DNA from: Solwaraspora sp. WMMD406
GTDB lineage: Bacteria > Actinomycetota > Actinomycetes > Mycobacteriales > Micromonosporaceae
DNA length: 64,000 nt
Reading direction: 5' to 3'
Assembly (NCBI RefSeq): GCF_029626025.1
Contig: NZ_JARUBF010000001.1
Coordinates: 2,418,001 to 2,482,000 of the forward strand
Below the pieces are notes generated by a model. It saw only the letters and a program-made list of their open reading frames with translations, was not told where the DNA came from and searched no databases. Shown here piece after piece: positions 41,754-51,299 of this stretch. The translations under genes were made by a program, and so were the position numbers. Each line of letters starts with the position of its first letter. Positions within the stretch are counted from its first letter, which is position 1.

Positions 41754-43240
41754 CGACGACGCCGATCCCCGCCCCGACCCCGGATCCGACCCTCGCCGGC
41801 ACCGGAGCCAGCCGCGGCGTCGCCGACCTGCTGATCGTTGACGCCGACATCGTCACCATGGCCCCCGACCGGGCGGTCGTGACCGGCGGCGCGATCGCCA
41901 TCGCCGACGGCCGGATCGCCGACATCGGGCCGGCCGACGCGCTGCGCGTCGGGTACCCGCACACCCCGGAGCTCGACGCCGCCGGCTGCCTGGTCGTCCC
42001 CGGCCTGGTGAACGCCCACCAGCACACCACCGCCGACCCGCTGATCCGCAGCGGCATCGGCGACCACGTCCCCGCCCGGCAGGCCATCTTCGACTGGATC
42101 GTGCCGCTGCACGCCTCCGTCACCGGAGACGATGACGAACTCTCGGCCACCCTCACCGCCGTCGAGGCGCTCAGCTACGGCGTCACCACCCTGCTGGAGC
42201 CGGGCACCGTCGCCCACCCGCTGCGGGTCGCCGCCGGACTGCGTACCGCCGGAATCCGGGCCCGGGTCGGCCGCTGGGGCTGGGACGCCCCGGACGCCCC
42301 GTACGCGATGCCGGCCGCCGACACCCTCGCCGCCCAGGCCGAGACGGTCACCGCCCTGGCCGGCGACCCGCTGGTCACCGGCTGGATCACCCTGGTCGGC
42401 CACGACCTGGTCAGCGACGACCTGTTCACCGGCGCGGCCGAGCTGGCCGAGCGGCTCGACGTACCGATGACCTGGCACCTGTCGCCCAGCGCCGACGACC
42501 CGGCCGCGTACGCCGTCGCCGGCCGCCCCCGGCCGGTGCTGCACCTGCGCGACCTCGGCGTACTCGGCCCCCGGCTGCTGCTCGGTCACGCCGTCTGGCT
42601 CGACGACGACGAACTCGACGCGCTCGCCGCCAGCGGCACCGCCGTCGCCTCCTGCCCCGGTGCCTACCTGCGCCTCGGGCAGGGCGTCACCCGGGCCGGC
42701 CGGCACACCGAACTGCTGCGCGCCGGCGGCCGGCTGGCCCTGGGCTGCGACTCGCACAACGCCGGCGACACCCCGGACGTGTGGCGGGCCGCCCGACTGT
42801 TCGCCGGACTGGACCGCGACCGGGGCGCGCCCGACCCGCTGCGCGCCGACGAGGTCTTCGCCCTGGCCACCATCGACGGTGCGACCGCCGTCGGGCTCGG
42901 GCGACTGACCGGCTCGATCGAGGTCGGCAAGGCCGCCGACCTGGTCGTGCTGGACACCCGCACCATCGCGTGGACCCCGCGCGGTGACCTGGCCACCCAG
43001 CTCGTCTGGGGCGCGGCCAGCCACACCGTGCGGGACGTACTGGTCGACGGCCGGCCGGTGGTCCGGGATCACCGGATCACCACCGTCGACGTCGACGCCC
43101 TGCGGACCGAGGTCGCGTCGCGCGGCGCGGACCTGCTCCGCCGGGCCGGCATCGACATCCCGCATCGCTGGCCTGCCGTGCCGGCGACCGAGTACCGCGC
43201 GCACCGGACCGGACCGGCCGGCGTGACGCCCCCACAGTGA
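41750..43240 (+). CDS. ATZ/TRZ-type amidohydrolase (deaminase or dechlorinase fold)
   Basis: A 496-residue member of the amidohydrolase group that includes guanine deaminase, SAH deaminase and AtzA/TrzN. The metal ligands are visible in VNAHQHTTAD (H-x-H), MTWHLSPS, LLLGHAVWL and LALGCDSHN (Asp). The N-terminal beta sandwich (LLIVDADIVTMAP) is present. The family deaminates or hydrolyses purine- or triazine-like rings, which suits its place in front of a nucleoside-type importer. The ATG overlaps the preceding stop. The first 25 residues are Pro/Thr-rich and may be dispensable. The substrate is not assigned. Confidence 0.9.
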   Translation: MTTTPIPAPTPDPTLAGTGASRGVADLLIVDADIVTMAPDRAVVTGGAIAIADGRIADIGPADALRVGYPHTPELDAAGCLVVPGLVNAHQHTTADPLIRSGIGDHVPARQAIFDWIVPLHASVTGDDDELSATLTAVEALSYGVTTLLEPGTVAHPLRVAAGLRTAGIRARVGRWGWDAPDAPYAMPAADTLAAQAETVTALAGDPLVTGWITLVGHDLVSDDLFTGAAELAERLDVPMTWHLSPSADDPAAYAVAGRPRPVLHLRDLGVLGPRLLLGHAVWLDDDELDALAASGTAVASCPGAYLRLGQGVTRAGRHTELLRAGGRLALGCDSHNAGDTPDVWRAARLFAGLDRDRGAPDPLRADEVFALATIDGATAVGLGRLTGSIEVGKAADLVVLDTRTIAWTPRGDLATQLVWGAASHTVRDVLVDGRPVVRDHRITTVDVDALRTEVASRGADLLRRAGIDIPHRWPAVPATEYRAHRTGPAGVTPPQ

Positions 43241-43251
43241 GAGGAACCGCA

Positions 43252-44331
43252 GTGACAATACGGATCGGAAAAGGCGCGGCGGCGTTGCTCGCCGGCGCCG
43301 TCAGCCTCGCCCTGGTCGGTTGCGCCGACAACGACGCGACCGCGCCGAGCCCCTCCGGCAGCGAAAGCGGCGGCACCGTCATCGCCGGTCAGCCCGACGT
43401 CAACGGCGACGGCAAGGTGCTGATCGGGGTGCTCAGCCCCGGCGACATCAACGACAACGGCTACTACGAGAGCTTCGTCGCCGAGGCCGAACGCTTCGCC
43501 ACCGAAGAGGGCTGGGAGGTCATCAAGCGCGGCTCGGTGCCGCCCACCGAAGCGCTCAGCGCCGCCCGCGCGCTGTGCCAGCAGGGCGTCGACATGGTCG
43601 CCCTGGGTGCCTCCGAGCTCAAGGACGCCATCCCGGCCTCCGAGGAGCCGGCCTGCGAGAACGTCGCCTGGTACGTGCCGTCGTCGGAGAACATCCCGCA
43701 GACACCGAAGATCGTCATCTCCAGCGACGACCCCAACCAGAGCATGCTCGCCGCCGGCTACGCCACCGGCCTGCTGATGCAGGAAAACGGTGACACCAAG
43801 GCCGGGTTCGTCACCGGCATGGAGGTCGACTTCGCGATCAACGCCGCCCGCGCCTTCCAGGCCGGCATCCGGATGGTCGTGCCCGAGGCCGACCTGGTGA
43901 TCACCTACACCGGTGACTTCAACGACTCGGCGAAGGCCCGGGAAGCCGTGCAGGCGCAGATCGACCAAGGCGTCAGCGTGGTCTACCCGTACCTCGGTGG
44001 TGCCACCGACGCCGCTGCCGCGCTGGCTAACGAGAACGGGGCGCTGACGCTGACCCCGGGCACCGACCGGTGCGAGTCGACCGAGCCGGAGTTCGACATC
44101 TCCGTCATCTTCGACCCGGGCGCCTACTTCGCCGCCGCGCTGACCCTGTTCGCCGACGGTGAGCTGGAGATGGGCACCACCAAGGTGTGGCAGATCGGCG
44201 TCGACCCGTACCCGGCGATCAAGATCTGCGACCCGACGCCGGAGCAGACCGAGAAGATGGACGCGTTCGTCGCCGACGTGGCGGGTGGCACCATCGACAC
44301 CGCCGCCGAGGTGGAGCGACTGGGCAACTGA
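43252..44331 (+). CDS. BMP-family (PnrA-like) substrate-binding lipoprotein
   Basis: A 359-residue lipoprotein: a short basic start, the hydrophobic stretch LLAGAVSLALVGC with the lipobox cysteine, then the Bmp domain (VLIGVLSPGDINDNGYYESF, AGFVTGMEVDFAINA, VSVVYPYLGGATDAA). BMP proteins bind purine nucleosides or related compounds, riboflavin or autoinducer-like ligands for ABC import. The GTG at 43252 has GAGAGG six bases upstream and is preferred to the GTG at 43237. The ATPase and two permeases follow, so this is a complete importer for a nucleoside-like nutrient. Confidence 0.92.
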   Translation: MTIRIGKGAAALLAGAVSLALVGCADNDATAPSPSGSESGGTVIAGQPDVNGDGKVLIGVLSPGDINDNGYYESFVAEAERFATEEGWEVIKRGSVPPTEALSAARALCQQGVDMVALGASELKDAIPASEEPACENVAWYVPSSENIPQTPKIVISSDDPNQSMLAAGYATGLLMQENGDTKAGFVTGMEVDFAINAARAFQAGIRMVVPEADLVITYTGDFNDSAKAREAVQAQIDQGVSVVYPYLGGATDAAAALANENGALTLTPGTDRCESTEPEFDISVIFDPGAYFAAALTLFADGELEMGTTKVWQIGVDPYPAIKICDPTPEQTEKMDAFVADVAGGTIDTAAEVERLGN

Positions 44332-44425
44332 CGCCCGACCGTCCGACGTACGCCCTCCTGCCACCCCGCCGCGATCCCGCTGCCAGAGCCGACAACCCAG
44401 AGCCGACAACGAGGTGAAACGGACT

Positions 44426-46066
44426 GTGCACACCGACGGCCAAAAGGCGCCGGCGCTCACCCTGCGCGGAGTGAGCAAGCGCTACGGTCCGGTCGTCGCC
44501 TGCGACGCCGTGGATCTCACCGTACGACCCGGTGAGATCCACGGCCTCCTCGGCGAGAACGGGGCCGGCAAGTCGACGTTGATGAAGATCCTGCTCGGGC
44601 TGGTGCACCGCGACGGCGGCACGATCGAGCGGGACGGCCGACCGGTGGAGATCGACACCCCGCAGGCGGCGGCCGACCTCGGGCTGGGCATGGTGCACCA
44701 GCACTTCAGCCTGATCGAGCCGCTCAGCGTCTGGGAGAACGTCATCCTGGGAGACACCGGCCGGGTCGACAAGGCGGCGGCCTGCGCCCAGGTCGAGACC
44801 GTCGCCCAGCGGTACGGCCTGCCGATCGATCCGCTGACCCGGGTGGACCGGCTCTCCGCCGGTGAACGGCAACGAGTCGAACTGATCAAGTGCCTGCGTC
44901 GGGATCCGTCGGTGCTGATCCTCGACGAGCCGACCTCGGTGCTCACCCAGGCCGAGTCGGCCGAGTTGTTCACCGTGCTGCGCCGGGTGGTGCAGGCGGA
45001 GAACCGGGCGGTCATTCTGATCAGCCACAAACTGGCCGAGATCGTCGCGGCCACCGACCGGGTGACCGTGCTGCGTCGCGGCGCGGTCGTCTTCCACGGT
45101 GCCACCGCCGACACCACCCCGCAGTCGCTGGCCCGGCAGATGGTCGGCCGGGAGGTGTCGCTGCGGGCCGAGAGCGCCGCGCTGGGCCTGCTGCCGGTCG
45201 AGCGGACGTCCGACGAGTCCGCAACGCCCGCCGAGCCCGCCACATCCGACGCGGCGGCGGACCGGCCGGCGACCGTACCACCGGACCAGCCGGCGGCGGA
45301 CGGTTCCGCGTCGCCCGCGACCCCACCGGCCCTGCGGCTGCGCGACGTCACCGTTCTCCTCGGTGACCTGCCGATCCTCGACACCCTGAACCTCGACGTG
45401 GCAGCCGGCGAGATCGTCGGACTGTACGGCGTCGAAGGCAACGGCCAAGCTACCCTCGGTGACCTGCTTTCCGGCCTGGTCGTCCCCGACTCGGGCGGCG
45501 TCGAACTCGCCGGCGCACCGGTCGATCTGGCCGCGCCGGGCGCGCTGCACCTCGCCGGCCTGGGCATCGTGCCCGAGGACCGACACCGATCCGGGGTGGT
45601 GCTCGACATGACGATCGCGGAGAACCTGGCGATGAAGTCGCTGGCGGCCGTCTCCGGCTCCGGCGGGCTGCTCAACCGGCGCAGGATGCACCAGATCGCC
45701 CGGCAGCGGATGGCCGAGTTCAACATCGTCGCGCCGTCGCCGGACACCCCGGTGCGCAGCCTCTCCGGCGGCAACCAGCAGCGGGTCGTCCTGGCCCGGG
45801 AGCTGTCCGCCGGACCGAAGGTGCTGGTCGCCGCCCAACCGACGCACGGCCTGGACGTCGGCGCCATCGAAGACATGTACGTGCGGCTACGTGCCGCCGC
45901 GGCGGAAGGAGTGGCGGTGCTGCTGATCTCCACCGAACTGGAGGAGGTGATGGCCCTGGCCGACCGGATCGCGGTGATCTCCTCCGGCCGCATCGTCGGG
46001 GTGCTCACCACCGAGCAGGCCACCGCCGAGCGTCTCGGCATGCTGGTCGGCGGGGTGAGTCACTGA
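44426..46066 (+). CDS. BMP-type ABC importer ATPase (two NBDs)
   Basis: A 546-residue double ATPase of the NupA/YufO kind. The first domain is complete: GENGAGKSTLMKIL, LSAGERQRVELI, VLILDEPTSVLT. The second has the degenerate Walker A GVEGNGQATLGDLL usual in this family, and LSGGNQQRVVLAREL. Between them is an Ala/Pro/Asp-rich linker (about residues 255-300), longer than in homologues. The GTG at 44426 is preferred because AGGTGA lies eight bases upstream; a GTG at 44414 is also in frame. The stop overlaps the first permease start. Confidence 0.9.
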   Translation: MHTDGQKAPALTLRGVSKRYGPVVACDAVDLTVRPGEIHGLLGENGAGKSTLMKILLGLVHRDGGTIERDGRPVEIDTPQAAADLGLGMVHQHFSLIEPLSVWENVILGDTGRVDKAAACAQVETVAQRYGLPIDPLTRVDRLSAGERQRVELIKCLRRDPSVLILDEPTSVLTQAESAELFTVLRRVVQAENRAVILISHKLAEIVAATDRVTVLRRGAVVFHGATADTTPQSLARQMVGREVSLRAESAALGLLPVERTSDESATPAEPATSDAAADRPATVPPDQPAADGSASPATPPALRLRDVTVLLGDLPILDTLNLDVAAGEIVGLYGVEGNGQATLGDLLSGLVVPDSGGVELAGAPVDLAAPGALHLAGLGIVPEDRHRSGVVLDMTIAENLAMKSLAAVSGSGGLLNRRRMHQIARQRMAEFNIVAPSPDTPVRSLSGGNQQRVVLARELSAGPKVLVAAQPTHGLDVGAIEDMYVRLRAAAAEGVAVLLISTELEEVMALADRIAVISSGRIVGVLTTEQATAERLGMLVGGVSH

Positions 46067-47367
46067 TGGCCGTGACGACCGGAGGCGACGCCGCCGGCCG
46101 GCGGCTGCTCGCCCGGCTCAACCCCGGCGTCGGCGGCTGGCAGGTCGCCGCCGCGACAGTGGTCACCGTGGCCGCCGCGCTCGGCCTGTCCGCGCTGCTG
46201 ATCGCCGTCACCGGCGGTTCCCCGTCCGCCTCGGTCCAGGCGCTCTACCAGGGCAGCGTGTCGAGCCCGGCGGCCTGGAGCAACTCCCTGCTGTACGTCG
46301 CGCCACTGCTGCTGGTCGCGGTCGGTGCCTGCGTCAGCGCCCGGTCCGGCTTTTTCAACATCGGCCAGGAAGGGCAGGTGCTGATCGGCGCGCTGGCCGG
46401 TGCCTGGGTCGGTCTGCGGCTCGCGCTGCCCGGCCCGCTGCTGCTGGTCGTGGTGCTGCTCGCCGCGTTGCTCGCCGCCGGCGGCTGGGCCGGGCTGAGC
46501 GCGCTGATGTACCGCTTCCGGGGCGTCAACGTCGTCGTCAGTACGCTGCTGATGACCTTCCTGGCCCAGCAACTCGTGGCTTTCGCCGTCAACACCCCGT
46601 GGCTGCTGCAGGAGTCCCGGTTGGGCAGCGGCGTCGTCTCGCCGCAGTCCAACCCGCTACCGGAAAACGGCCGGCTCGCCTCCCTCGGCGACTACCCGAA
46701 CCTGCAGGTCAACGGTGGCCTGATCCTGGCGATCCTGGTCGCGGTCGCGCTCAGCCTGGCGATGACCCGTACCCGATGGGGGTTCCGGCTGAAGATGCTC
46801 GGCCTCAACCCGGTCACCGCCCAGCACGCCGGCGTACGGGTCGGTGCGCTCGGCGGCATGGCGTTGGCCATCTCCGGCGCGTTCGCCGGGCTCGCCGGCG
46901 CGCTGCTACTGACCAGCCCGGTCGGCAGCCACCGCCTGCAGCCCGGCATGTCGCTCAACATCGGCTGGGACGGCCTGCTCGTCGCGCTGGTCGCCCGGAA
47001 CAATCCGCTGCTGGCCATCCCGGTCGCGGTCCTGTTCGGGGTGCTGCGGGCCGGCGGAAGCTTCCTCGCCGCCACCGGCGTCCCGTCGTTCCTGGTCGAC
47101 GTGGTCAAGGCGCTGCTTGTCCTGGCCTTCGTCGCACCGCCGGTGGTGATCGGCATGCTGCGGCGGCGTCGGGCCGGCGGGCAGTCGGCCGGCACCCCGC
47201 CGCCCGCCGCCGGCCTGCCTGTCCCGACCACGCCGTCCGACGACCCGGCCGCGCCGGGCCGCGACGTACCGGCGATCGACGTACCGCCGGCCGACCGATC
47301 CCACGACGGGGCTCGCCGTGGCACCAGCGGCAACGAGGAGAACGCCATGGAAGGGAAGCCGGCATGA
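46066..47367 (+). CDS. BMP-type ABC importer permease (YufP-like)
   Basis: A 433-residue inner-membrane permease of the BPD_transp_2 family. FFNIGQEGQVLIGAL and NVVVSTLLMTFLAQQL are family hallmarks, with about nine hydrophobic helices. The C-terminus carries an unusual tail of about 70 residues rich in Pro, Ala and Asp (QSAGTPPPAAGLPVPTTPSD region) that is absent from typical homologues. The ATG shares a base with the ATPase stop, and its own stop overlaps the next ATG. Confidence 0.9.
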   Translation: MAVTTGGDAAGRRLLARLNPGVGGWQVAAATVVTVAAALGLSALLIAVTGGSPSASVQALYQGSVSSPAAWSNSLLYVAPLLLVAVGACVSARSGFFNIGQEGQVLIGALAGAWVGLRLALPGPLLLVVVLLAALLAAGGWAGLSALMYRFRGVNVVVSTLLMTFLAQQLVAFAVNTPWLLQESRLGSGVVSPQSNPLPENGRLASLGDYPNLQVNGGLILAILVAVALSLAMTRTRWGFRLKMLGLNPVTAQHAGVRVGALGGMALAISGAFAGLAGALLLTSPVGSHRLQPGMSLNIGWDGLLVALVARNNPLLAIPVAVLFGVLRAGGSFLAATGVPSFLVDVVKALLVLAFVAPPVVIGMLRRRRAGGQSAGTPPPAAGLPVPTTPSDDPAAPGRDVPAIDVPPADRSHDGARRGTSGNEENAMEGKPA

Positions 47368-48278
47368 GCGCCGCCGACAACATCGCCACCATCCTGTCCA
47401 GCGGCGCGCGGTTGACCATCCCGCTGGCCTTCGCCGCCTGCGGCGAGTACGTCGCCCAACGGGCCGGCACCCTCAACATCTCGGTCGAGGCGATGATGCT
47501 CGGCGCCGCGTTCGGATCGATCGCGGTGGCCAGCGCCACCGGCAGCGCCACGATCGGGTTGGCCGCCGGTGCCCTGGTCGGGGTGGTGATCGCCGTGGTG
47601 CACGCCAACCTGTCGCACCGGGCGCAGATCAACACCTTCGTCGTCGGCTTGGTGCTCAACGCGCTCGTCCTGGGTCTGACCAGCTATCTGATCACGGTCA
47701 GCACCTTCACCGGCCACCAGGTGTGGCGGGTGGACATCCCGGTGCTGCGCGACATCCCGGTCATCGGGCCGGTGCTGTTCGTCCAGCGCTGGCCGGCGTA
47801 CCTGCTGCTGATCGCTATCCCGCTCACCTGGTGGTTGGTGGAACGCAGCCGGTGGGGTCTGGAACTGCGGGCGGTGGGGGAGAACCCGCAGGCCGCCGAC
47901 GTCAGCGGCATCAAGGTCAACCACCGGCGGCGGCAGGCGCTGCTGTTCTGCGGGCTGCTCGCCGGCCTCGGCGGCGCCTACCTCGCGGTCGGTGAGGTCG
48001 GCTCGTTCAACCAGAACATGACCGCCGGCCGCGGCTACCTGGTGATCGCGGCGGTGATGTTCGGTGCCTGGCGACTGGGCCGGACGATGATCGGCTGTGC
48101 CGTCTTCGGCCTGGCCGACGCGATGCGGCTGGCGCTGCCGGCCCTGGGCGTGACCATCAACTCGCAACTGCTGATCGCGGCGCCGTACCTGCTGGCCTTG
48201 CTCGCCATGCTGGTCTTCGCCACCCAGCACCGAGAGCCCAGAGCCCTGGCCCAACCGTTCCAACGCGGCACCACCTGA
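47364..48278 (+). CDS. BMP-type ABC importer permease (YufQ-like)
   Basis: A 304-residue BPD_transp_2 permease. The opening ARLTIPLAFAACGEYVAQRA and GTLNISVEAMMLGAAF, and the cytosolic loop RSRWGLELRAVGENPQAADV, are the usual family features. There are about eight membrane segments. The ATG overlaps the preceding stop. It is the last gene of the operon that starts at 40725, 15 bp before the convergent YetF-like gene. Confidence 0.9.
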   Translation: MSAADNIATILSSGARLTIPLAFAACGEYVAQRAGTLNISVEAMMLGAAFGSIAVASATGSATIGLAAGALVGVVIAVVHANLSHRAQINTFVVGLVLNALVLGLTSYLITVSTFTGHQVWRVDIPVLRDIPVIGPVLFVQRWPAYLLLIAIPLTWWLVERSRWGLELRAVGENPQAADVSGIKVNHRRRQALLFCGLLAGLGGAYLAVGEVGSFNQNMTAGRGYLVIAAVMFGAWRLGRTMIGCAVFGLADAMRLALPALGVTINSQLLIAAPYLLALLAMLVFATQHREPRALAQPFQRGTT

Positions 48279-48293
48279 CGGCACCCGCCCGAC

Positions 48294-48812
48294 TCAGCGG
48301 GTCGCGCCGCGCGTGACGTCTTCCAGCGCGGTGCCGTCGCCCAGCTGCTGACGCGTGATCACGCTGAACGAACCGTCGGTTTCCAGCACCACGGCGGCCA
48401 CCTGGGCGATGTCTCCGACGCCCTGCGATCGGACCGCCTGGCGGATCTCGTTGTCGGTGACCCGTTGCCGGCGCATCGACGCGGTGAGCAGCTCACCGTC
48501 GCGCAGCAGCAGCGTCGGAGTGGACTTCAGCGCCGACCGCAGCGGTGCCCACCGCACCGACAGCCAGGTCGCGGCGAACTGGAGAGCCACCAACAGGATC
48601 AACGCCGCCGCGCCTTCGGCGAACGAGACGTCGCCGGAGAGCAGGATGGTCGCCAGGGTGGAGCCGAGCGCGACCGTGACGACCAGGTCGAAGGCGTTCA
48701 TCTTCGCCAGGGTCCGTTTGCCGGACACCCTGAGCACGCCGACGAGAAGGACATAGGTCAGGACACCGACGGCGGTAACTCGCCACAGGTCTCGCGGGTC
48801 GTCGAGTAACAT
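48294..48812 (-). CDS. DUF421 (YetF-like) membrane protein
   Basis: A 172-residue protein with three N-terminal membrane helices (VGVLTYVLLVGVLRVSGKR, FDLVVTVALGSTLATILL, ALILLVALQFAATW) and a C-terminal cytosolic domain with RRQRVTDNEIRQAVRSQG and VAAVVLETDGSFSVI, typical of the YetF/DUF421 family. The function of the family is poorly known, with links to envelope stress and spore coats. It faces away from the catabolic operon and is probably unrelated. The ATG is at 48812. Confidence 0.88.
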   Translation of the reverse strand: MLLDDPRDLWRVTAVGVLTYVLLVGVLRVSGKRTLAKMNAFDLVVTVALGSTLATILLSGDVSFAEGAAALILLVALQFAATWLSVRWAPLRSALKSTPTLLLRDGELLTASMRRQRVTDNEIRQAVRSQGVGDIAQVAAVVLETDGSFSVITRQQLGDGTALEDVTRGATR

Positions 48813-48952
48813 GCCGCTCGGATACCCGAGACGGCTCCCCGCTACCCCGGCGACCGGCTCACCGGCCGGACTCCTGGGCCGATGATTCGCCGCGACGGCG
48901 ATCGGGTAGCGATGGCGGTCATGGGATCTGATCGGACGAAAACGGCTCGGCT

Positions 48953-50038
48953 GTGCGCACCGTCACCGGGTCACCCACGAAGAGGTGGCGGTGTGCTGCG
49001 GTGACCGGCTCCGTCTGGCCGCTCGGTCCGAGCGTCGCCGCACTCGTGGTCGCCCTGGTCATCATCGTGGCCGCCGGCAAGTCGCTGGCCACGACCGCTG
49101 ACACCCTGGCCGACCGGACCGGCATGGGCGAAGCGGTCGCCGGCGCGCTGTTGCTCGGCGCGGTCACCTCGCTGCCCGGGATCGCCACCACGGCGCTCGG
49201 CGCGTGGCAGGGCGACGCCCAGTTCGCCATCGCCAACCCGATCGGTGGGATCGCCGTACAGACGGTCTGGCTGGCCATCGCCGACCTGCTCTACCGCCGG
49301 TCCAACATCGAGCACGCCGCCGCCTCGCTGGAGAACATCATGCAGGCGTTGGTGCTGGTGGCGCTGCTCTGCCTGCCGATCGTCGCCTACGCCACCCCCA
49401 CCCTCACCGTCGGCTGGATCCATCCGGTGAGTCTGCTCATCCCGGTGTTCTATCTCTACGGGCTGTACCTGGTGCGGCGGCTGCGCGACAACCCGATGTG
49501 GCGGGCCGAGCAGACGCCCGACACCCGTCAGGACGTGCCGGACGAGGCCAACGGCGAATCCGAGGGCGGGCCGAGCACCCGCCGGCTGTGGCTGCGGCTG
49601 GCCGCGCTCGCCGTCCTGGTCGGTGGCACCGGTTTCCTCATCGGGCAGGGCGGGCTCGGGGTGATCGCGGCGACCGGGCTGCCCAGCGGCTTCGTCGGCT
49701 TCACCATCACCACCGCGATCACGTCACTGCCCGAGTTGGTCACCTTGATCGCGGCCGTACGCATCGGCGCGTTGACCCTCGGAATCGGCAACATCCTCGG
49801 CGGCAACGCCTTCGACTCGCTGATGATCTTCCTTGCCGACGCCACGTATCGGCCCGGCTCCGTCTATTCCGACGCCGCCAGCGCCGGACTTCTGCTGGCC
49901 GGGTCCACCGCCCTGATGACGGTCACCCTCGCCGCCGGGCTGATCATGCGGGAACGCCGGGGCGTCGGGTTCGAAGGCGTCGCCATTCCAGTGATCTATC
50001 TGGCCGCCGTCGTGCTGCTGCTGATCCGGGTGGCCTGA
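48953..50038 (+). CDS. sodium/calcium-exchanger-family membrane protein
   Basis: Up to 361 residues and about ten helices. The two alpha repeats of the cation/Ca2+ exchanger superfamily are visible: GEAVAGALLLGAVTSLPGIA (first) and FTITTAITSLPELVTLIAAV with LGIGNILGGNAFDSL (second), separated by a charged cytosolic loop (residues about 180-210). The start is uncertain: the GTG at 48953 gives a 16-residue basic leader, and a GTG at 49001 starts directly before the first helix. Neither has a good ribosome site. The ion and direction of transport are not assigned. It does not appear linked to the neighbouring catabolic genes. Confidence 0.85.
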   Translation: MRTVTGSPTKRWRCAAVTGSVWPLGPSVAALVVALVIIVAAGKSLATTADTLADRTGMGEAVAGALLLGAVTSLPGIATTALGAWQGDAQFAIANPIGGIAVQTVWLAIADLLYRRSNIEHAAASLENIMQALVLVALLCLPIVAYATPTLTVGWIHPVSLLIPVFYLYGLYLVRRLRDNPMWRAEQTPDTRQDVPDEANGESEGGPSTRRLWLRLAALAVLVGGTGFLIGQGGLGVIAATGLPSGFVGFTITTAITSLPELVTLIAAVRIGALTLGIGNILGGNAFDSLMIFLADATYRPGSVYSDAASAGLLLAGSTALMTVTLAAGLIMRERRGVGFEGVAIPVIYLAAVVLLLIRVA

Positions 50039-50060
50039 CAGCGGTCCACGTCAGCGCCGC

Positions 50061-50112
50061 CGCAGCGCCGGCTCGGTCAGCGCCGGCGCAGCGCCGGCTC
50101 GGTCAGCGCCGG
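50061..50112. repeat. 26-bp tandem duplication over the end of the aldo/keto reductase gene
   Basis: The unit starting CGCAGCGCCGGCTCGGTCAG occurs at 50061-50086 and again, identically, at 50087-50112. The reductase stop codon (50077-50079, minus strand) lies in the first copy, so the second copy codes for the C-terminal residues LTEPALRRR. A further partial copy lies at about 50050. Confidence 0.8.
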
Positions 50113-51102
50113 CGGCTGGTAGCCGGCGTCGACCGGATTCACGTTGCTCCCCGGCGGCACCAGTTCGTCGATCCGGTCCAGCACGTCGCCCGGCAGGGTC
50201 GGCAGGTCACCGGCACCGAGCTGGCTGCGCAACTGCGGCAGCGTACGCGGGCCGATGATCGCGGACGTGATGGCCGGATGGCTGAGGACGAAGCCCAGCG
50301 CCAGCTCGATCAGGGTCAGCCCGGCCTGCGTCGCCAGCGTGTCCAGCTCGCCGACGACGTCCAGTTTGCGCTGGCGGGCGGCGGCGTCGCGGAAGTCGAA
50401 GTGGTCGCCGTTGCGCCCGGCCCGCGAGTCGTCCGGCACGTCCGCCGAGCGGTACTTGCCGGTCAGCCAGCCACCGTTGAGCGGGCTGAACGCGAGCACC
50501 CCGAGCCGGTGCCGCTGGCAGGTCGGCAGCACGCCGGCCTCCACCCCCCGAGCCATGATCGAGTACGGCAGCTGCTCGGTGGTGAACCGCTCCCGCTGCC
50601 GCCGCCGCGCCACCCACTGCGCCTCGACGATCTCCTCCGCCGGGAACGCCGAGCTGCCGATCATCAGCACCTTGCCCTCCCGTACCAGATCGGACAGGGC
50701 ACCCAGGGTTTCGTCGACGTCGGTGTCCGGCGCCGGCCGGTGCACCTGGTAGAGGTCGATCCGGTCGGTGCCGAGCCGCCGCAGGCTGCCCTCGACGGCC
50801 TGGCGGATCCAGCGCCGCGAGTTGCCGCGTCGGTTACGGTCGTCGCCCATCGGCTCGTGGAACTTCGTCGCCAGCACCACGTCTTCGCGGCGACCACGCA
50901 GCGCCCGGCCGACGATCTCCTCCGACTCGCCGTGCGCGTAGACGTCGGCGACGTCGACGACGTTGATCCCGGCGTCGAGCGCTTCGTCGACGATCCGGTG
51001 GCATTCGGCCTCGTCAGTATTGCCCCAGGCGCCGAACATCATGGTGCCGAGGCAGAGCGTGCTGACCTCGACTCCGGTGGCACCCAGCTTGCGATAGCGC
51101 AT
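50077..51102 (-). CDS. aldo/keto reductase
   Basis: A 341-residue NADPH-dependent oxidoreductase. NVVDVADVYAHGESEEIV has the catalytic Asp/Tyr block, VVLATKFHEPM the Lys and LYQVHRPAPD the His. The cofactor tail is TSAIIGPRTLPQLRSQLG. GGAAGG lies seven bases before the ATG at 51102. The last ten residues are encoded by a tandem duplication. It is divergent from the VOC gene and is not obviously part of the regulon. The carbonyl substrate is unknown. Confidence 0.9.
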   Translation of the reverse strand: MRYRKLGATGVEVSTLCLGTMMFGAWGNTDEAECHRIVDEALDAGINVVDVADVYAHGESEEIVGRALRGRREDVVLATKFHEPMGDDRNRRGNSRRWIRQAVEGSLRRLGTDRIDLYQVHRPAPDTDVDETLGALSDLVREGKVLMIGSSAFPAEEIVEAQWVARRRQRERFTTEQLPYSIMARGVEAGVLPTCQRHRLGVLAFSPLNGGWLTGKYRSADVPDDSRAGRNGDHFDFRDAAARQRKLDVVGELDTLATQAGLTLIELALGFVLSHPAITSAIIGPRTLPQLRSQLGAGDLPTLPGDVLDRIDELVPPGSNVNPVDAGYQPPALTEPALRRR

Positions 51103-51299
51103 GACGACGACCTTCCCGATCCGGTGCCGACCACACCGGCACGGATGCCACGCTCGCACGCGGGGTACGTCGCCGGCACCGTACCGCCGGATCGAAGCAC
51201 GGTCGCCGGGTTTGTGTCCCCGGCACATGGCCGCCGGCTACCGTGCTGAATAGCCTGGTAGACGCGGTAGTACAGACTTTTCGGCAACTGGAGGTTCCT

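Noticed and set aside
46060-46572. Minus-strand frames opposite the BMP-type permeases
   Set aside because: They are antisense to transmembrane segments and give Gln/Asp/Gly-rich proteins of no family.
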